A stretch of 64,000 nt of DNA, taken from contig NZ_CP037954.1 of assembly GCF_004359195.1 (NCBI RefSeq), positions 992,001-1,056,000 on the forward strand, written 5' to 3'. Numbering within the stretch: the stretch's first letter is position 1; every line of letters begins with the position of its first letter. A model generated the notes under the pieces. That model was given only the letters and a program-made list of their open reading frames with translations, did not search any database and was not told the origin of the DNA. The position numbers were made by a program, and so were the translations under genes. The stretch is from Chryseobacterium salivictor. GTDB taxonomy: Bacteria > Bacteroidota > Bacteroidia > Flavobacteriales > Weeksellaceae. Below are positions 8,630 to 18,412 of this stretch, piece after piece.

Positions 8630-9579
8630 CAGAAAACGACCCATTTTTAAGAGATGTTAAGGCTGGCCTCAGCCAAAACCCCAAATGTATTTCATCGCAT
8701 TATTTCTACGATAAAGCAGGAGATGAGCTTTTCCAGCAAATTATGGAAATGCCCGAATATTATCTGACCAATGCCGAACTGGAGATTTTCAGCCAACAAA
8801 GCGAAGCCATCATCCAGTCTTTTGAGATCAGCAATACTGAAGAATTTGAATTGATCGAACTGGGAGCCGGCGACGGAAAGAAAACGCAATACCTGTTGCA
8901 AACTTTACTGGAAAAGAACTTTAAATTTAAATATATTCCGGTCGATATTTCAAAAAACAGCCTTTCTGTAATTACCGAAAGAATGCAGAACTTATTTCCC
9001 AACTTAAAATGTGATCCGAAACAGGGAGATTATTTTCAGGTTTTAGACCAGCTTTTTTCTTCGGATAAACCGAAAGTTATTTTATTCATCGGCTCCAGTT
9101 TAGGGAATATGCCGGACGGAATTGCAGCTCAATTTTTACATAAGATTGCAGCTCATTTAAAAAAGAATGAAAAACTGCTTCTGGGATTAGATCTTTTAAA
9201 ATCAAAAGACATCGTTCTCCCGGCATATAATGACGCTTCCGGAATTACCAGTGCCTTTAATTTAAATCTATTAAGAAGAATTAATAGAGAACTGGGTGCC
9301 GATTTTGACCTTGAAAATTTTGAACATGCACCCGAATATACTGAAAAAGAAGGCATTGCAAAAAGCTATTTGAGAAGCAAAAAAAAGCATTCCGTCTTCA
9401 TCAAAGAATTGGAGGAGTATTTTGACTTTGAAGAAAATGAAACAATTCACACCGAGATTTCCAGAAAATACACCGATGAAATTTTACAGAATTTACTCAA
9501 GGATTCCCAGTTGGAAATCACCCGCAAATTTTTGGATTCAAAGAATTTTTTTGCGGATTATATACTTACTAAAAAATGA
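8626..9579 (+). CDS. egtD: L-histidine N-alpha-methyltransferase
   Basis: EgtD trimethylates L-histidine with SAM to give hercynine, the substrate of EgtB. The 317-residue protein matches the family length and carries the SAM motif ELGAGDG at 79-85 and the N-terminal SSHYFYDKAGDELF segment typical of the DUF2260/EgtD family. It is translationally coupled on both sides: ATGA overlap with egtB upstream and with the racemase-like gene downstream. This fixes the gene as the middle of a three-gene unit. Confidence 0.93.
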   Translation: MTENDPFLRDVKAGLSQNPKCISSHYFYDKAGDELFQQIMEMPEYYLTNAELEIFSQQSEAIIQSFEISNTEEFELIELGAGDGKKTQYLLQTLLEKNFKFKYIPVDISKNSLSVITERMQNLFPNLKCDPKQGDYFQVLDQLFSSDKPKVILFIGSSLGNMPDGIAAQFLHKIAAHLKKNEKLLLGLDLLKSKDIVLPAYNDASGITSAFNLNLLRRINRELGADFDLENFEHAPEYTEKEGIAKSYLRSKKKHSVFIKELEEYFDFEENETIHTEISRKYTDEILQNLLKDSQLEITRKFLDSKNFFADYILTKK

Positions 9580-10238
9580 AAGCAGATCTGGCCCGTCGTG
9601 GAATTTTAGGATTAGGTTCAGCTTCCACCAAATATTATCTTAACCAAATACACCGGAAATACCAAGAATGTCATTCTGAGTTTTCAACATGTCCGTTGCT
9701 GTTATACCAAATTGATTTTCAGGAGATAAACCCATTTTTACCCAATGATTTTAAAGTCCTGATTCCGAAACTGAAAATTATTCTCGAAGAGATGGCAAAT
9801 CTTGGAATTACAAAATTACTTATTCCCAATATCACGCTGCACGAAACCCTGGATCAGATAAAAAGCCCTTTTGAAATCTGTCATCCTGTGCAGTTAACTT
9901 TGGATTATTTAACGCAAAACCGAATTTCGAAGATTTTCCTTTTTGGAACCTTATATACCATGAATTCTGAATATTTAGCAAAGAAATTTTCTGAAAAAGG
10001 AATTGTTATTTTAAAACCGGCCTCAGAAGATCAAATTTGGGTGGATAATTTCAGAAAAGAAGTTTACCAAAATACAGCATCTTCTGCACAGCAATCATTT
10101 TTTAAAAATTTAATTAAAAAATATTCGGTACAAAATCCTGTTGTAATCGCATGTACAGAGCTATCCATTTTTGCTTTAAAAAATGAAAAAGCTTGCATCG
10201 ATATGGCTGAACTGCAGATTGAAAAATGGTTGGAATAA
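9576..10238 (+). CDS. Aspartate/glutamate racemase-like protein
   Basis: The fold family is indicated by the N-terminal GLGSASTKYYLNQIH segment and the C-terminal IACTELSIF motif holding C193. In two-cysteine Asp/Glu racemases the first catalytic cysteine sits in a motif like PCNTAH. Here it reads PNITLH, so that cysteine is Asn (N85). A normal racemase reaction is therefore doubtful; a one-cysteine lyase, amidase or isomerase is as likely. The 4-base overlap with egtD strongly suggests a role in the same pathway, perhaps on the sulfoxide intermediate or its amino-acid product. That role is inference. Length 220 residues. Confidence 0.8.
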   Translation: MKADLARRGILGLGSASTKYYLNQIHRKYQECHSEFSTCPLLLYQIDFQEINPFLPNDFKVLIPKLKIILEEMANLGITKLLIPNITLHETLDQIKSPFEICHPVQLTLDYLTQNRISKIFLFGTLYTMNSEYLAKKFSEKGIVILKPASEDQIWVDNFRKEVYQNTASSAQQSFFKNLIKKYSVQNPVVIACTELSIFALKNEKACIDMAELQIEKWLE

Positions 10239-10255
10239 AAACCGTTCTTCTTTCG

Positions 10256-10292
10256 GAAAAAAAATAATGCTCCGAAAAATCAGAGCATTATT
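10256..10292 (-). terminator. Terminator of guaC
   Basis: AATAATGCTC (10263-10272) pairs with GAGCATTATT (10283-10292). Read on the minus strand, the hairpin is followed by a run of eight or more T, placing a strong terminator just after guaC. Confidence 0.75.
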
Positions 10293-10313
10293 GATGATAT
10301 TCGGATGAAGATT

Positions 10314-11354
10314 TTAACTTCCAAAAACCTGGTTTTCCTGTTCCGCTACCCGAATAAAAGTCGTTCTTTTTGAAAGTTCCCGCAATTGAGAAGCGCCAAC
10401 ATAAGTACAGGTTGATCGCACGCCGCCCAAAATATCTTTCACGGTTTCAGCAACGGCGCCTTTGTAAACCACTCTCACGGTTTTTCCTTCTGAAGCGCGG
10501 TATTCTGCAACGCCGCCCGAATGTTTTTCCATGGCAGTTTGCGAACTCATCCCGTAAAAAAGCCGGTATTTTCTGCCGTTTTCTTCTACGATTTCTCCGC
10601 CACTTTCGTCGTGTCCGGCGAACATTCCACCCAACATCACGAAATCTGCGCCGCCGCCAAAGGCTTTTGCCACATCGCCCGGAACTTTACAGCCGCCATC
10701 CGAAATGATATGGCCGCCAAGTCCATGCGCGGCATCTGCACATTCTACAATCGCAGAAAGTTGCGGATAGCCGACACCGGTTTTTATTCTCGTCGTACAA
10801 ACCGAACCGGGCCCGATCCCGACTTTGATGATATCGGCACCCGCCAGAATTAATTCTTCTACCATTTCGCCGGTCACTACATTTCCTGCGATAATCGTTT
10901 TATCAGGAAAAATCTGACGCATTTTTTTTACAAAGCCCACGAAATATTCAGAATAGCCATTGGCAACATCAATGCATAGAAAATTAATCTTTGGATGTGC
11001 ATGCACTATTTGCTGAATTTTTTCCTCATCCGCTTTGCTAATTCCTGTACTCAAAGCGATATAATCGTAAATGGAATCTTCTTGATTTTTAAGAAAATCC
11101 GACCATTCACTTAAAGTATAATGTTTGTGAATGGCAGTGATAATTTGATCTTTTGCCAAAGCTTCTGCCATCTCAAAAGTTCCCACGGTATCCATATTGG
11201 CTGCAATTATGGGAACACCGGTCCATATTTTCTGGGAGTTTCTGAAAGTGAATGTTCTTTCTAAACTTACTTGTGAACGCGATTTAAGAGTCGACCTTTT
11301 CGGACGGATCATCACGTCTTTGAATCCTAATTTGAGTTCGTTTTCTATGCGCAT
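10314..11354 (-). CDS. guaC: GMP reductase
   Basis: It reduces GMP to IMP with NADPH, linking guanine and adenine pools. The 346-residue protein is the same length as E. coli GuaC and has the catalytic loop [11 protein letters not shown] with C186 at the same number. It also has the [15 protein letters not shown] stretch and the C-terminal [12 protein letters not shown] segment. There is no CBS pair, which separates it from IMP dehydrogenase. Monocistronic; a terminator follows at 10256-10292. Confidence 0.95.
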   Translation of the reverse strand: MRIENELKLGFKDVMIRPKRSTLKSRSQVSLERTFTFRNSQKIWTGVPIIAANMDTVGTFEMAEALAKDQIITAIHKHYTLSEWSDFLKNQEDSIYDYIALSTGISKADEEKIQQIVHAHPKINFLCIDVANGYSEYFVGFVKKMRQIFPDKTIIAGNVVTGEMVEELILAGADIIKVGIGPGSVCTTRIKTGVGYPQLSAIVECADAAHGLGGHIISDGGCKVPGDVAKAFGGGADFVMLGGMFAGHDESGGEIVEENGRKYRLFYGMSSQTAMEKHSGGVAEYRASEGKTVRVVYKGAVAETVKDILGGVRSTCTYVGASQLRELSKRTTFIRVAEQENQVFGS

Positions 11355-11412
11355 TTTTTAAATTTTAAAAATTAAAGAAAGGATAAGAGTTTAAGAATCA
11401 GTAGGGCTGTTA

Positions 11413-12177
11413 TTATTCCAATATAGTCCGAAGATGGAGTAAATGTTCGTGAGCCGTCATATCAAATTTTACCGGAACGATCGAGATATAACCATCAGCA
11501 AGTGCTGTTTCATCAGCATCGTGACCATCATCCATATTATTGAAATAACCGGTGAGCCAGAAATATTTTTTACCGTGTGGATTAATTCTTTCATCGAAAT
11601 TTTCTTCCCATTTGGCATTGGCCTGCCGGCAGACTTTTACGCCTTTTATTTCTTGTTCTGCTAATTTAGGAATATTGACGTTGAGAACAATTCCTTTCGG
11701 CAAAGGATTTTCTAATACTTTTTTCACAATATTCTGAATGTGTTCTTTGGCATGGGAGAAATCTGCATCCCAGGAAAAATCCAGGAGAGAGAAACCGATG
11801 GCCTGCAAACCTTCTACACCTGCTTCTACCGCGGCACTCATCGTCCCGGAATAGATCACATTGATGGAAGAGTTCGCGCCGTGATTAATTCCTGAGACCA
11901 CCAGATCGGGTCTTCTGGTCAAAATTTTATCCAGGGCAAACTTTACACAGTCCACCGGTGTTCCGCTAAGGGAATAATCTTTCTGCGGACCTTCTAAATT
12001 GATTTCTTCAAAAGTTAAAGTGGAATCAATGGTGATGGCATGACCTTTTCCGGATTGTGGCGAATTGGGAGCAACCACGATGACCTCGCCAATTTCGTTC
12101 ATAAATTTCACAAGATTTCTAATTCCGGGAGCGGTAATTCCGTCGTCATTGGTGACTAATATTAATGGTTTTTCCAT
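11413..12177 (-). CDS. surE: 5'-nucleotidase SurE
   Basis: SurE is a metal-dependent nucleoside monophosphatase. From the ATG at 12177 it is 254 residues, with the metal-binding NDD at 10-12 and the later conserved SGTPVDCV and SGINHGAN segments. A longer reading frame begins 7 codons upstream (12198), but that ATG lies inside the promoter element at 12198-12205, so 12177 is the better start. It sits in the same orientation as guaC, separated by 58 bases. Confidence 0.93.
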   Translation of the reverse strand: MEKPLILVTNDDGITAPGIRNLVKFMNEIGEVIVVAPNSPQSGKGHAITIDSTLTFEEINLEGPQKDYSLSGTPVDCVKFALDKILTRRPDLVVSGINHGANSSINVIYSGTMSAAVEAGVEGLQAIGFSLLDFSWDADFSHAKEHIQNIVKKVLENPLPKGIVLNVNIPKLAEQEIKGVKVCRQANAKWEENFDERINPHGKKYFWLTGYFNNMDDGHDADETALADGYISIVPVKFDMTAHEHLLHLRTILE

Positions 12178-12197
12178 GAATGTAAAATGATTTTTCA

Positions 12198-12205
12198 CAA
12201 AAATA
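12198..12205 (-). promoter_or_regulatory. -7 promoter element for surE
   Basis: The minus strand reads TATTTTTG, a full TAnnTTTG match. It overlaps the upstream alternative ATG and so decides the surE start at 12177, leaving a leader of about 15 bases. Confidence 0.5.
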
Positions 12206-12339
12206 ATTCTTTAAAAAGACAATCCGGGCATTCTTAATAAAGTTTAATGTTTTTTGGCACTGTAATAGAAGTAAAGCTTTGAATACTACTTTTTTTATTA
12301 AGAAGCTGGAGATTACAGGACGACGTGAATTTTTATATT

Positions 12340-12347
12340 ACTTTTGC
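12340..12347 (+). promoter_or_regulatory. -7 promoter element for the DUF5686 gene
   Basis: TACTTTTG matches TAnnTTTG and is 48 bases before the ATG at 12396. Confidence 0.45.
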
Positions 12348-12395
12348 CAGTTGTCTGAGACGTAAATTTTAAACGATTTTTGACCGCATTTATTT

Positions 12396-14678
12396 ATGAA
12401 ATATTTTAGAATTATTTTTCTGCTTCTTATTTTAACTTCTGTATTTGCATTTTCTCAGGTGAGAGAAACCAATATCGATGAAGTGCAAATTAAAGTTTCT
12501 AAGAAAACTAAAAAGAAAGATAATCCGGCATATGCTATTTTACAGGAAGTCTGGAAACGGAAGAAAAGCAACGGGCTGTCTCAGTTCCATGATTATCAGT
12601 ACGAAGAATACGAGAAAATCGAGCTGGATCTCGCCAATCTGGATTCTACTTTTACCCGGAAAAAGATTTTCAACAAGGTGGGTTTTATATTTAAATACGC
12701 AGATACTTTAGACCAGGCCAATCATTTGTCACTGCCGGTTTACTTTAATGAAACCCTTTATAAAAATTACGGAAGAAACGAACCTGACAGAAAAGAGAAG
12801 CGGGAAATTTTGGCCAATAAAACATCGGGACTTTCGAGCAGTGATGCGATGGCCAATACGGCGAAAAATCTTTATAAAGAAATCGATATTTATGATAATG
12901 TCCTCAATTTCTTCAACATCGGATTTACCAGCCCCATTGCCACAGATGGTTTTTCGGCGTACGATTATCAGCTTTTAGGCGAAGAAAGTATCAATGGTAA
13001 TGATTGTTACCGAATTACCTATTCACCAAAAAGAAAAGATGTATTGTCGATGTACGGCGTACTATATATTTCAAAAGAAAATTATGCGGTCGTAAAAGCG
13101 ACTTTAAAATCAACAAAAAGCATTAATGTAAACTTTGTAAATAGTTTTTATTACGATTTAGAATTTGACAATCCGAATGATGCTGTTTTTTTACCAAAGA
13201 AAAAGTACCAGGAAATTCAAATGTCGGTTTTCGGCAAGAAAGAAAATTCGAAAAGTATTACTGCTAAGAAAACCGTGATTTTCTCTGATTACCTTTTTGA
13301 TCAAAAATTAAGCGACACGGTTTTTGAAACTAAAGTAACTTCTTTAACGGATGCGGAATATATCAAAGACGAAGCTTATTGGAAGGAAAACAGGAAAGAA
13401 GAATTATCAAAGTCTGAAGCGAATGTTTATGCGATGATGGATGAACTTCAGGAGGTTCCTCAGTTTAAAAAAGCAGTCAAAATATACGAAGTTGTTTCAT
13501 CCGGTTATTACAATGCTTTTAAAGCCATCGATTTTGGGGACCTTTATTCCGTCATCGGATTCAATGAAGTGGAAGGTTTCCGGTTACGGGTAGGTGCAAG
13601 AACTTATTTTTCTGCGAATGACACTTGGCGGGCGGCTTTTTATACCGCGTATGGATTCAAAGATCATCAGCTGAAATATGGCCTCGAATTCCGGAAAATG
13701 TTTAACCGTGACAATAGATTTACTTTAGGCATCGGAACGAGGCGGGATATTTTACAGTTGGGAGCGCAACTGACCGGTGACGAAGGAATCATGACGCGCT
13801 CTTTCGCTTCGTCGGGAGTTTTGAGTTCCGGTACTAATTTTTATTTGAGTTCTGTGAATCAGGTAAGTGCATTTGCGTCAATCGATCCTTTTAAAAATTT
13901 TACGGTGCGATTAGATGCCACGAACCAAACCACTAAATCGGCACTTCCGGAAAAGTTTTCTCTAGATTTTTATAAAAACAATCAGCGGTATTCTGAGCTG
14001 AATGATTCGAAGTTGGTGCTAAGTCTTACGGCGAGACCAGGAGCCGTTTTTTCGCAATATGGCGTAGACCGTTATGAACACAGCACTTTGGCACCAACGG
14101 TTATGTTGAAATATACCCAGGGATTAGAGGGCGTTTTCGGGTCAGATTTTAATTACAGTAAACTGCAGCTTTATTATTATCAGCCGATTCTTTTAAAAAG
14201 CTTCGGACGACTGATGCTGAATGTGGAGGCCGGTAAAAACTTCAATAAACTGCCGTTGGCTCTTCAAAATATTATTCCGGGAAATCAGTCTTATAACCTT
14301 ATGCCCAATACTTTTGCTTTGCTGAATTACTACGAGTTTGTGGCGGATCAGTATGTAACTTTTCAGGCAGAACATCATTTTAACGGAAAAATCCTGTCTT
14401 ATATTCCTTTGATTAAAAAATTAAAATTAAGAGAAGTCGCTTTTTACAGAACTGCGATGGGAAGCTTAATGGAACGTTCTGCTTTAATGAATGCGGGAAA
14501 TCAGAATCTCTCGGCGCCGGAAAAGAAACCGTATTATGAATATGGTTTTGGAATCGAAAATATCGGCTTTGGCAATGTGAGAATTCTTAGAGTAGATTTC
14601 AACTGGCGGGGAAACTATCTTGAAAATCCCAACGCTAAAAAATTCGGAATTAAGTTTGGCTTCCAGTTTTATTTCTAA
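12396..14678 (+). CDS. DUF5686 family outer-membrane protein
   Basis: The 760-residue protein starts with a signal peptide (hydrophobic to about residue 20, cleavage near AFSQ). It then has the soluble region typical of Bacteroidota DUF5686 proteins, with GEESINGNDCYRITYSPKRKD near 200. The C-terminal ~400 residues alternate aromatic and polar residues like beta-barrel strands and end in an aromatic residue (FGFQFYF), an outer-membrane insertion signal. Many relatives carry an N-terminal carboxypeptidase-regulatory-like domain; here it is absent. The function of the family is unknown. It stands alone between two promoters. Confidence 0.85.
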   Translation: MKYFRIIFLLLILTSVFAFSQVRETNIDEVQIKVSKKTKKKDNPAYAILQEVWKRKKSNGLSQFHDYQYEEYEKIELDLANLDSTFTRKKIFNKVGFIFKYADTLDQANHLSLPVYFNETLYKNYGRNEPDRKEKREILANKTSGLSSSDAMANTAKNLYKEIDIYDNVLNFFNIGFTSPIATDGFSAYDYQLLGEESINGNDCYRITYSPKRKDVLSMYGVLYISKENYAVVKATLKSTKSINVNFVNSFYYDLEFDNPNDAVFLPKKKYQEIQMSVFGKKENSKSITAKKTVIFSDYLFDQKLSDTVFETKVTSLTDAEYIKDEAYWKENRKEELSKSEANVYAMMDELQEVPQFKKAVKIYEVVSSGYYNAFKAIDFGDLYSVIGFNEVEGFRLRVGARTYFSANDTWRAAFYTAYGFKDHQLKYGLEFRKMFNRDNRFTLGIGTRRDILQLGAQLTGDEGIMTRSFASSGVLSSGTNFYLSSVNQVSAFASIDPFKNFTVRLDATNQTTKSALPEKFSLDFYKNNQRYSELNDSKLVLSLTARPGAVFSQYGVDRYEHSTLAPTVMLKYTQGLEGVFGSDFNYSKLQLYYYQPILLKSFGRLMLNVEAGKNFNKLPLALQNIIPGNQSYNLMPNTFALLNYYEFVADQYVTFQAEHHFNGKILSYIPLIKKLKLREVAFYRTAMGSLMERSALMNAGNQNLSAPEKKPYYEYGFGIENIGFGNVRILRVDFNWRGNYLENPNAKKFGIKFGFQFYF

Positions 14679-14754
14679 GAAGATGATTTTGTATAAAATT
14701 GAAATGAATTCTGTAAAATTTTTTAAAAATCTTACTTTATTCTAAATAAGGTAC

Positions 14755-14762
14755 TAATTTTG
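14755..14762 (+). promoter_or_regulatory. -7 promoter element for the tail-specific protease
   Basis: TAATTTTG matches TAnnTTTG, 73 bases before the ATG at 14835. Confidence 0.45.
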
Positions 14763-14834
14763 ATACATTGAAAAATTCTGTAACATTTATGGATTAGTTT
14801 CAACAAATTATATATTACATTATTTAACAACTAT

Positions 14835-16955
14835 ATGTTCAAAAAATTTAACCTCAATAGATTATTGCTTTTCATTCCGTTGACGAGTTTGGTGTTTTGT
14901 TTTAACACCCCAAAAAATGACGACGAGAAAATGTCGACCATCATGATCAGCGTGAAAAATACGCTCAGTTATTTGCACTATTCGCCAAAACCTATTAACG
15001 ATGCTTATTCACAGGAAGTTTACAAGCATTATTTTGAAATGGTAGATAACTCAAAAAGATACTTTCTGCAGTCCGATATGGCAGAATTTGCGCAGCATTA
15101 CAGTAAACTCGATGATTATCTTAATCAGGGGGATTTAAGATTTTATAAATTAACCGTTGATAGGCTGTATCAGAGAGTTGATGAAATAGATAAAATCACC
15201 CAGGATATTTTAAACAAACCGATCAATTTAGATGAAGATGAAACGCTTGTTTTAGAACCGAAGAAAAAGAATAATCCCGCCAATCAGGCCGAACTTGCCG
15301 CAGAGTGGAAGAAATATATCAAGTATAATATTCTGCAGGAAATGGAATCTTTGACGGCGAAAGAAGAAATGCAGAAAGAGAAAAAAGATTCTGTACAGAA
15401 ATTTAATTTAAAAGATACCATCAAACTTGAAATTCTAACTCCCGAAGCTAAAAGAATTAAAGCAACAGAAGAGGTGAAAGATCTGGTAACAGACACTTTC
15501 CGCAGGTTCAAGAAAAGAAATAAAATGGATTGGTTTACCGTTTATATGAACGCGTACACCGAAGTTTTTGATCCGCACACCAATTATTATTCGCCGAAAA
15601 ACAAAGAAGATTTCGATACCCAGTTTAAAGGAAAAATCATCGGAATCGGTGCGGTGATCCAGGAGAGAAAAGGCTATCTTTATTTGGGTGAACTGACCAT
15701 CGGTGCACCAGCCTGGAAATCGAAACAGCTTTCAGCGGGTGATAAAATCTTAAAAGTGAGATCCAGCCCGGATCAGGATGCCGTGAGTGTCGTAGGAATG
15801 CTGGTAGATGAAGCGGTAAGGCTGATTCGCGGTAAAGAAGGAACGAAGGTGGTTTTGACCGTGGAAAAGAAAGATAAATCAATCAAGGAAGTAACCATGA
15901 CCCGCGAAGAAGTAGCCATTGAGGATACTTTTGCCAGAAGTATTGTCGTGGATGCGCCGGATGGTAAAAAATATGGCTTTATAAGTCTGCCAAGTTTCAA
16001 TGCCGATTTTGAAGACCCGAAAGGGAGAAATGCTTCTGATGACATTAAAAATGAACTTGTTAAATTAAAAGCCCAAAACGTTCAGGGAATCGTGCTTGAC
16101 CTTAGAAATAACGGCGGCGGAAGTTTAACGGAAGTCGGTGATATCATGGGCTTGTTTATGAATGCCGGAGCTTATGTTCAGGTGAAAGACGGTAACGGAA
16201 AAATTCAAACGCTTAAAAATAAAACGAATGCCCCGGTTTGGACCGGTCCACTGGTGATTATGCAAAATGAACTTTCTGCGTCAGCATCGGAGATTTTGGC
16301 GGGAGCAATGCAGGATTACGGCCGTGGACTGATCCTCGGTTCGCCGCAGTCTTTCGGAAAAGGAACGGTTCAGACTTTTGTTGATCTGAACAGATTCCTG
16401 AATTCGACCGATGATTTCGGATCTTTAAAGCTGACCATTCAAAAATTCTATAGAATTTCTGGAGAATCCAACCAGAGAAAAGGGATCGTTTCTGATATTC
16501 AAATGAAAGACTTCTATACGTATGCCGAGATTGGTGAGCGCTACGACGAATATGCGTTGGCTTGGGATAAAATTCCGGCCGCAGAATACCAGCCTGTCAA
16601 TTATTTCTCAGCAGCAGCTTTACAAAAAGGAGTGGAAGGAAGATTGAAAAACAACAAAACCTACCAACTGATACAGGAATCAGCGCAGTGGAAAGAAAAT
16701 CTGGATAAAGAGGAAACGATTTCACTCAATCAAAAGAAATTCAATGAAGTTATGCAGACCAGAAAATCACAGATCAAGAAATTTAAAGGTCTGGAAAAAT
16801 TCAATAACGGTTTGAAATTTACCTTGAACCCAGATGAAGCAATCCGGGAAAAAACGGATGAAGCTTTCACCAAAAAAACAGAGAACTGGACTAAGAATCT
16901 TCAACGGGATTTATACCTTCAGGAAGCCATCAACGTGATTTCAGAAATGAAATAG
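14835..16955 (+). CDS. prc: Carboxy-terminal processing (tail-specific) protease, S41
   Basis: Periplasmic serine protease that trims the C-termini of envelope proteins. In 706 residues it has an N-terminal membrane-targeting segment, the Tsp N-terminal helical region, a PDZ domain around 250-340, and the S41 catalytic domain. The catalytic serine lies in ELSASASE (479-486) and the lysine is K509 in FGKGTVQ. A long C-terminal helical domain (DUF3340-like) completes the Prc/Tsp rather than the shorter CtpA layout. The N-terminus could be a lipoprotein signal (SLVFC) or simple signal peptide. A strong terminator follows at 16978. Confidence 0.92.
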   Translation: MFKKFNLNRLLLFIPLTSLVFCFNTPKNDDEKMSTIMISVKNTLSYLHYSPKPINDAYSQEVYKHYFEMVDNSKRYFLQSDMAEFAQHYSKLDDYLNQGDLRFYKLTVDRLYQRVDEIDKITQDILNKPINLDEDETLVLEPKKKNNPANQAELAAEWKKYIKYNILQEMESLTAKEEMQKEKKDSVQKFNLKDTIKLEILTPEAKRIKATEEVKDLVTDTFRRFKKRNKMDWFTVYMNAYTEVFDPHTNYYSPKNKEDFDTQFKGKIIGIGAVIQERKGYLYLGELTIGAPAWKSKQLSAGDKILKVRSSPDQDAVSVVGMLVDEAVRLIRGKEGTKVVLTVEKKDKSIKEVTMTREEVAIEDTFARSIVVDAPDGKKYGFISLPSFNADFEDPKGRNASDDIKNELVKLKAQNVQGIVLDLRNNGGGSLTEVGDIMGLFMNAGAYVQVKDGNGKIQTLKNKTNAPVWTGPLVIMQNELSASASEILAGAMQDYGRGLILGSPQSFGKGTVQTFVDLNRFLNSTDDFGSLKLTIQKFYRISGESNQRKGIVSDIQMKDFYTYAEIGERYDEYALAWDKIPAAEYQPVNYFSAAALQKGVEGRLKNNKTYQLIQESAQWKENLDKEETISLNQKKFNEVMQTRKSQIKKFKGLEKFNNGLKFTLNPDEAIREKTDEAFTKKTENWTKNLQRDLYLQEAINVISEMK

Positions 16956-16977
16956 ATTGCTGAACTTAATGATAGAG

Positions 16978-17011
16978 CAACCATCGGATTATCCGGTGGT
17001 TGTTTTTTTTT
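16978..17011 (+). terminator. Terminator after prc
   Basis: CAACCATCGGA and TCCGGTGGTTG form an 11-bp stem with one G-T pair and a 3-base loop, followed by nine T. Confidence 0.85.
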
Positions 17012-17074
17012 GCCCTTCAGTGACCAAAATTTACCGTTCAGTAAAAAAATATTTTATTTACCTTTAATCACGCA

Positions 17075-17082
17075 TACATTTG
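17075..17082 (+). promoter_or_regulatory. -7 promoter element for the 2TM signalling operon
   Basis: TACATTTG matches TAnnTTTG and lies 17 bases upstream of the ATG at 17099. Confidence 0.5.
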
Positions 17083-17098
17083 TACCAATCAATAGATT

Positions 17099-18412
17099 AT
17101 GAACAGAAAGAGTTTAATCACGATATCATGGATAACGTTTTTTATCGGAACGCTCACTTTTGTGTTTTTTACCGATGAAAAAACACCGGAGCTCTATCTT
17201 TTAAACATGGTGATTGCAGGTTTGTACAGCTTTACAATCTCCATCGGAAACGGCTTGGTTAATGATTTTCTGAACAGAAAATACTCCTGGGTGGAAGATA
17301 CCCGCACGAGAACGGTTTTGGGGATTATAGGAACGCTGCTTGTGAATATTGTTTTGGTTCTTTTCTGTAATTACGTCAATTTTATTATTTATCAGAAACA
17401 GGACTTCGCTGAATTCTTTTCCGGCACGATGGGTTTTGTGAATTGGTTTACCATTAATATCTCCTTGCTGATTTCTGCCGTTTTACATGCAAAAGGATTT
17501 ATAGAAGCCTGGAAAAGTTCGACCAGACAGGAAGTCGTACAGCAGAAACTCATCGCAAAATCTGCCAACGCACAATTTGAAAGTTTAAAGAACCAACTCG
17601 ATCCGCATTTTCTCTTTAATTCATTAAATGTTTTAAGTGCTTTAATCGACGAAAACCCAAATCAAGCACAAAGATTTACCTCGTCGATGTCGAAGATTTA
17701 CCGCTACGTTTTGGAACAGAAAGACAAAGAGTTAGTGACCGTAGAAGAAGAAATAGAATTTGCAGGAACCTATTGTGATTTATTAAAAACGAGGTTCGAA
17801 GACAGCGTAACTTTCGACTTTAATGTTAATGAAAAAGATCTGAAATCGTACGTCGTTCCATTATCGCTGCAGCTGCTTTTAGAAAACAGCATCAAACATA
17901 ATTTTGCCACCTCCGGCAAACCATTGAACATTGAAATCTATTCTGAGAACGGTTATCTTTTTATCGAAAATAATTTACAGCAAAGAGAGCAGATGAAAGA
18001 AAGCGCTGGAATTGGGCTTTCAAATATTGTTCAGCGTTACGCTTTACTTACAAAACAAAATGTTTTCATCGAAAAATCAAGTGATTTCTTCAGAGTGAAA
18101 ATTCCAATTCTTACCCAAAAAAAAACAGCAATGAATATACCGCTTTCGCAAGAGTCGATTGCCTATCAGAGAGCATCGAAAAGAGTAAAAGAACTGAAAG
18201 GATTCTACGGAAATCTCCTCTCGTATTGTTTGGTCATTCCTTTCCTGATTTTTATAAACGTGCGGACTTCGCCGGACTACCACTGGTTTTGGTGGCCGAT
18301 GTTCGGTTGGGGGCTTGGTTTGAGTTTAAACGCAGTCAAAGTGTTTGGAATTAGCAGCAACTGGGAAGAAAAACAGATCCAGAAAATTTTAGATAAAGAA
18401 AATTCAAAATAA
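17099..18412 (+). CDS. LytS-type sensor histidine kinase with C-terminal 2TM domain
   Basis: The 437-residue protein has four N-terminal membrane helices (within residues 5-140). A His_kinase domain follows, with phospho-acceptor H170 in DPHFLFNSL, and then an HATPase region (QLLLENSIKHN, GIGLSNI). Unusually, a C-terminal ~80-residue unit after residue 355 repeats the 2TM domain found in the next two genes: a charged helix, two membrane spans and a final SSNWEEK motif. It is the first gene of an operon ending in a LytTR regulator, its probable partner. Its stop overlaps the next ATG by one base. The stimulus is unknown. Confidence 0.9.
   Translation: MNRKSLITISWITFFIGTLTFVFFTDEKTPELYLLNMVIAGLYSFTISIGNGLVNDFLNRKYSWVEDTRTRTVLGIIGTLLVNIVLVLFCNYVNFIIYQKQDFAEFFSGTMGFVNWFTINISLLISAVLHAKGFIEAWKSSTRQEVVQQKLIAKSANAQFESLKNQLDPHFLFNSLNVLSALIDENPNQAQRFTSSMSKIYRYVLEQKDKELVTVEEEIEFAGTYCDLLKTRFEDSVTFDFNVNEKDLKSYVVPLSLQLLLENSIKHNFATSGKPLNIEIYSENGYLFIENNLQQREQMKESAGIGLSNIVQRYALLTKQNVFIEKSSDFFRVKIPILTQKKTAMNIPLSQESIAYQRASKRVKELKGFYGNLLSYCLVIPFLIFINVRTSPDYHWFWWPMFGWGLGLSLNAVKVFGISSNWEEKQIQKILDKENSK

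Noticed and set aside
10370..10853. Plus-strand frames of about 110 residues across guaC
   Set aside because: They are antisense to a well-supported gene, rich in Arg, and have no recognisable family.
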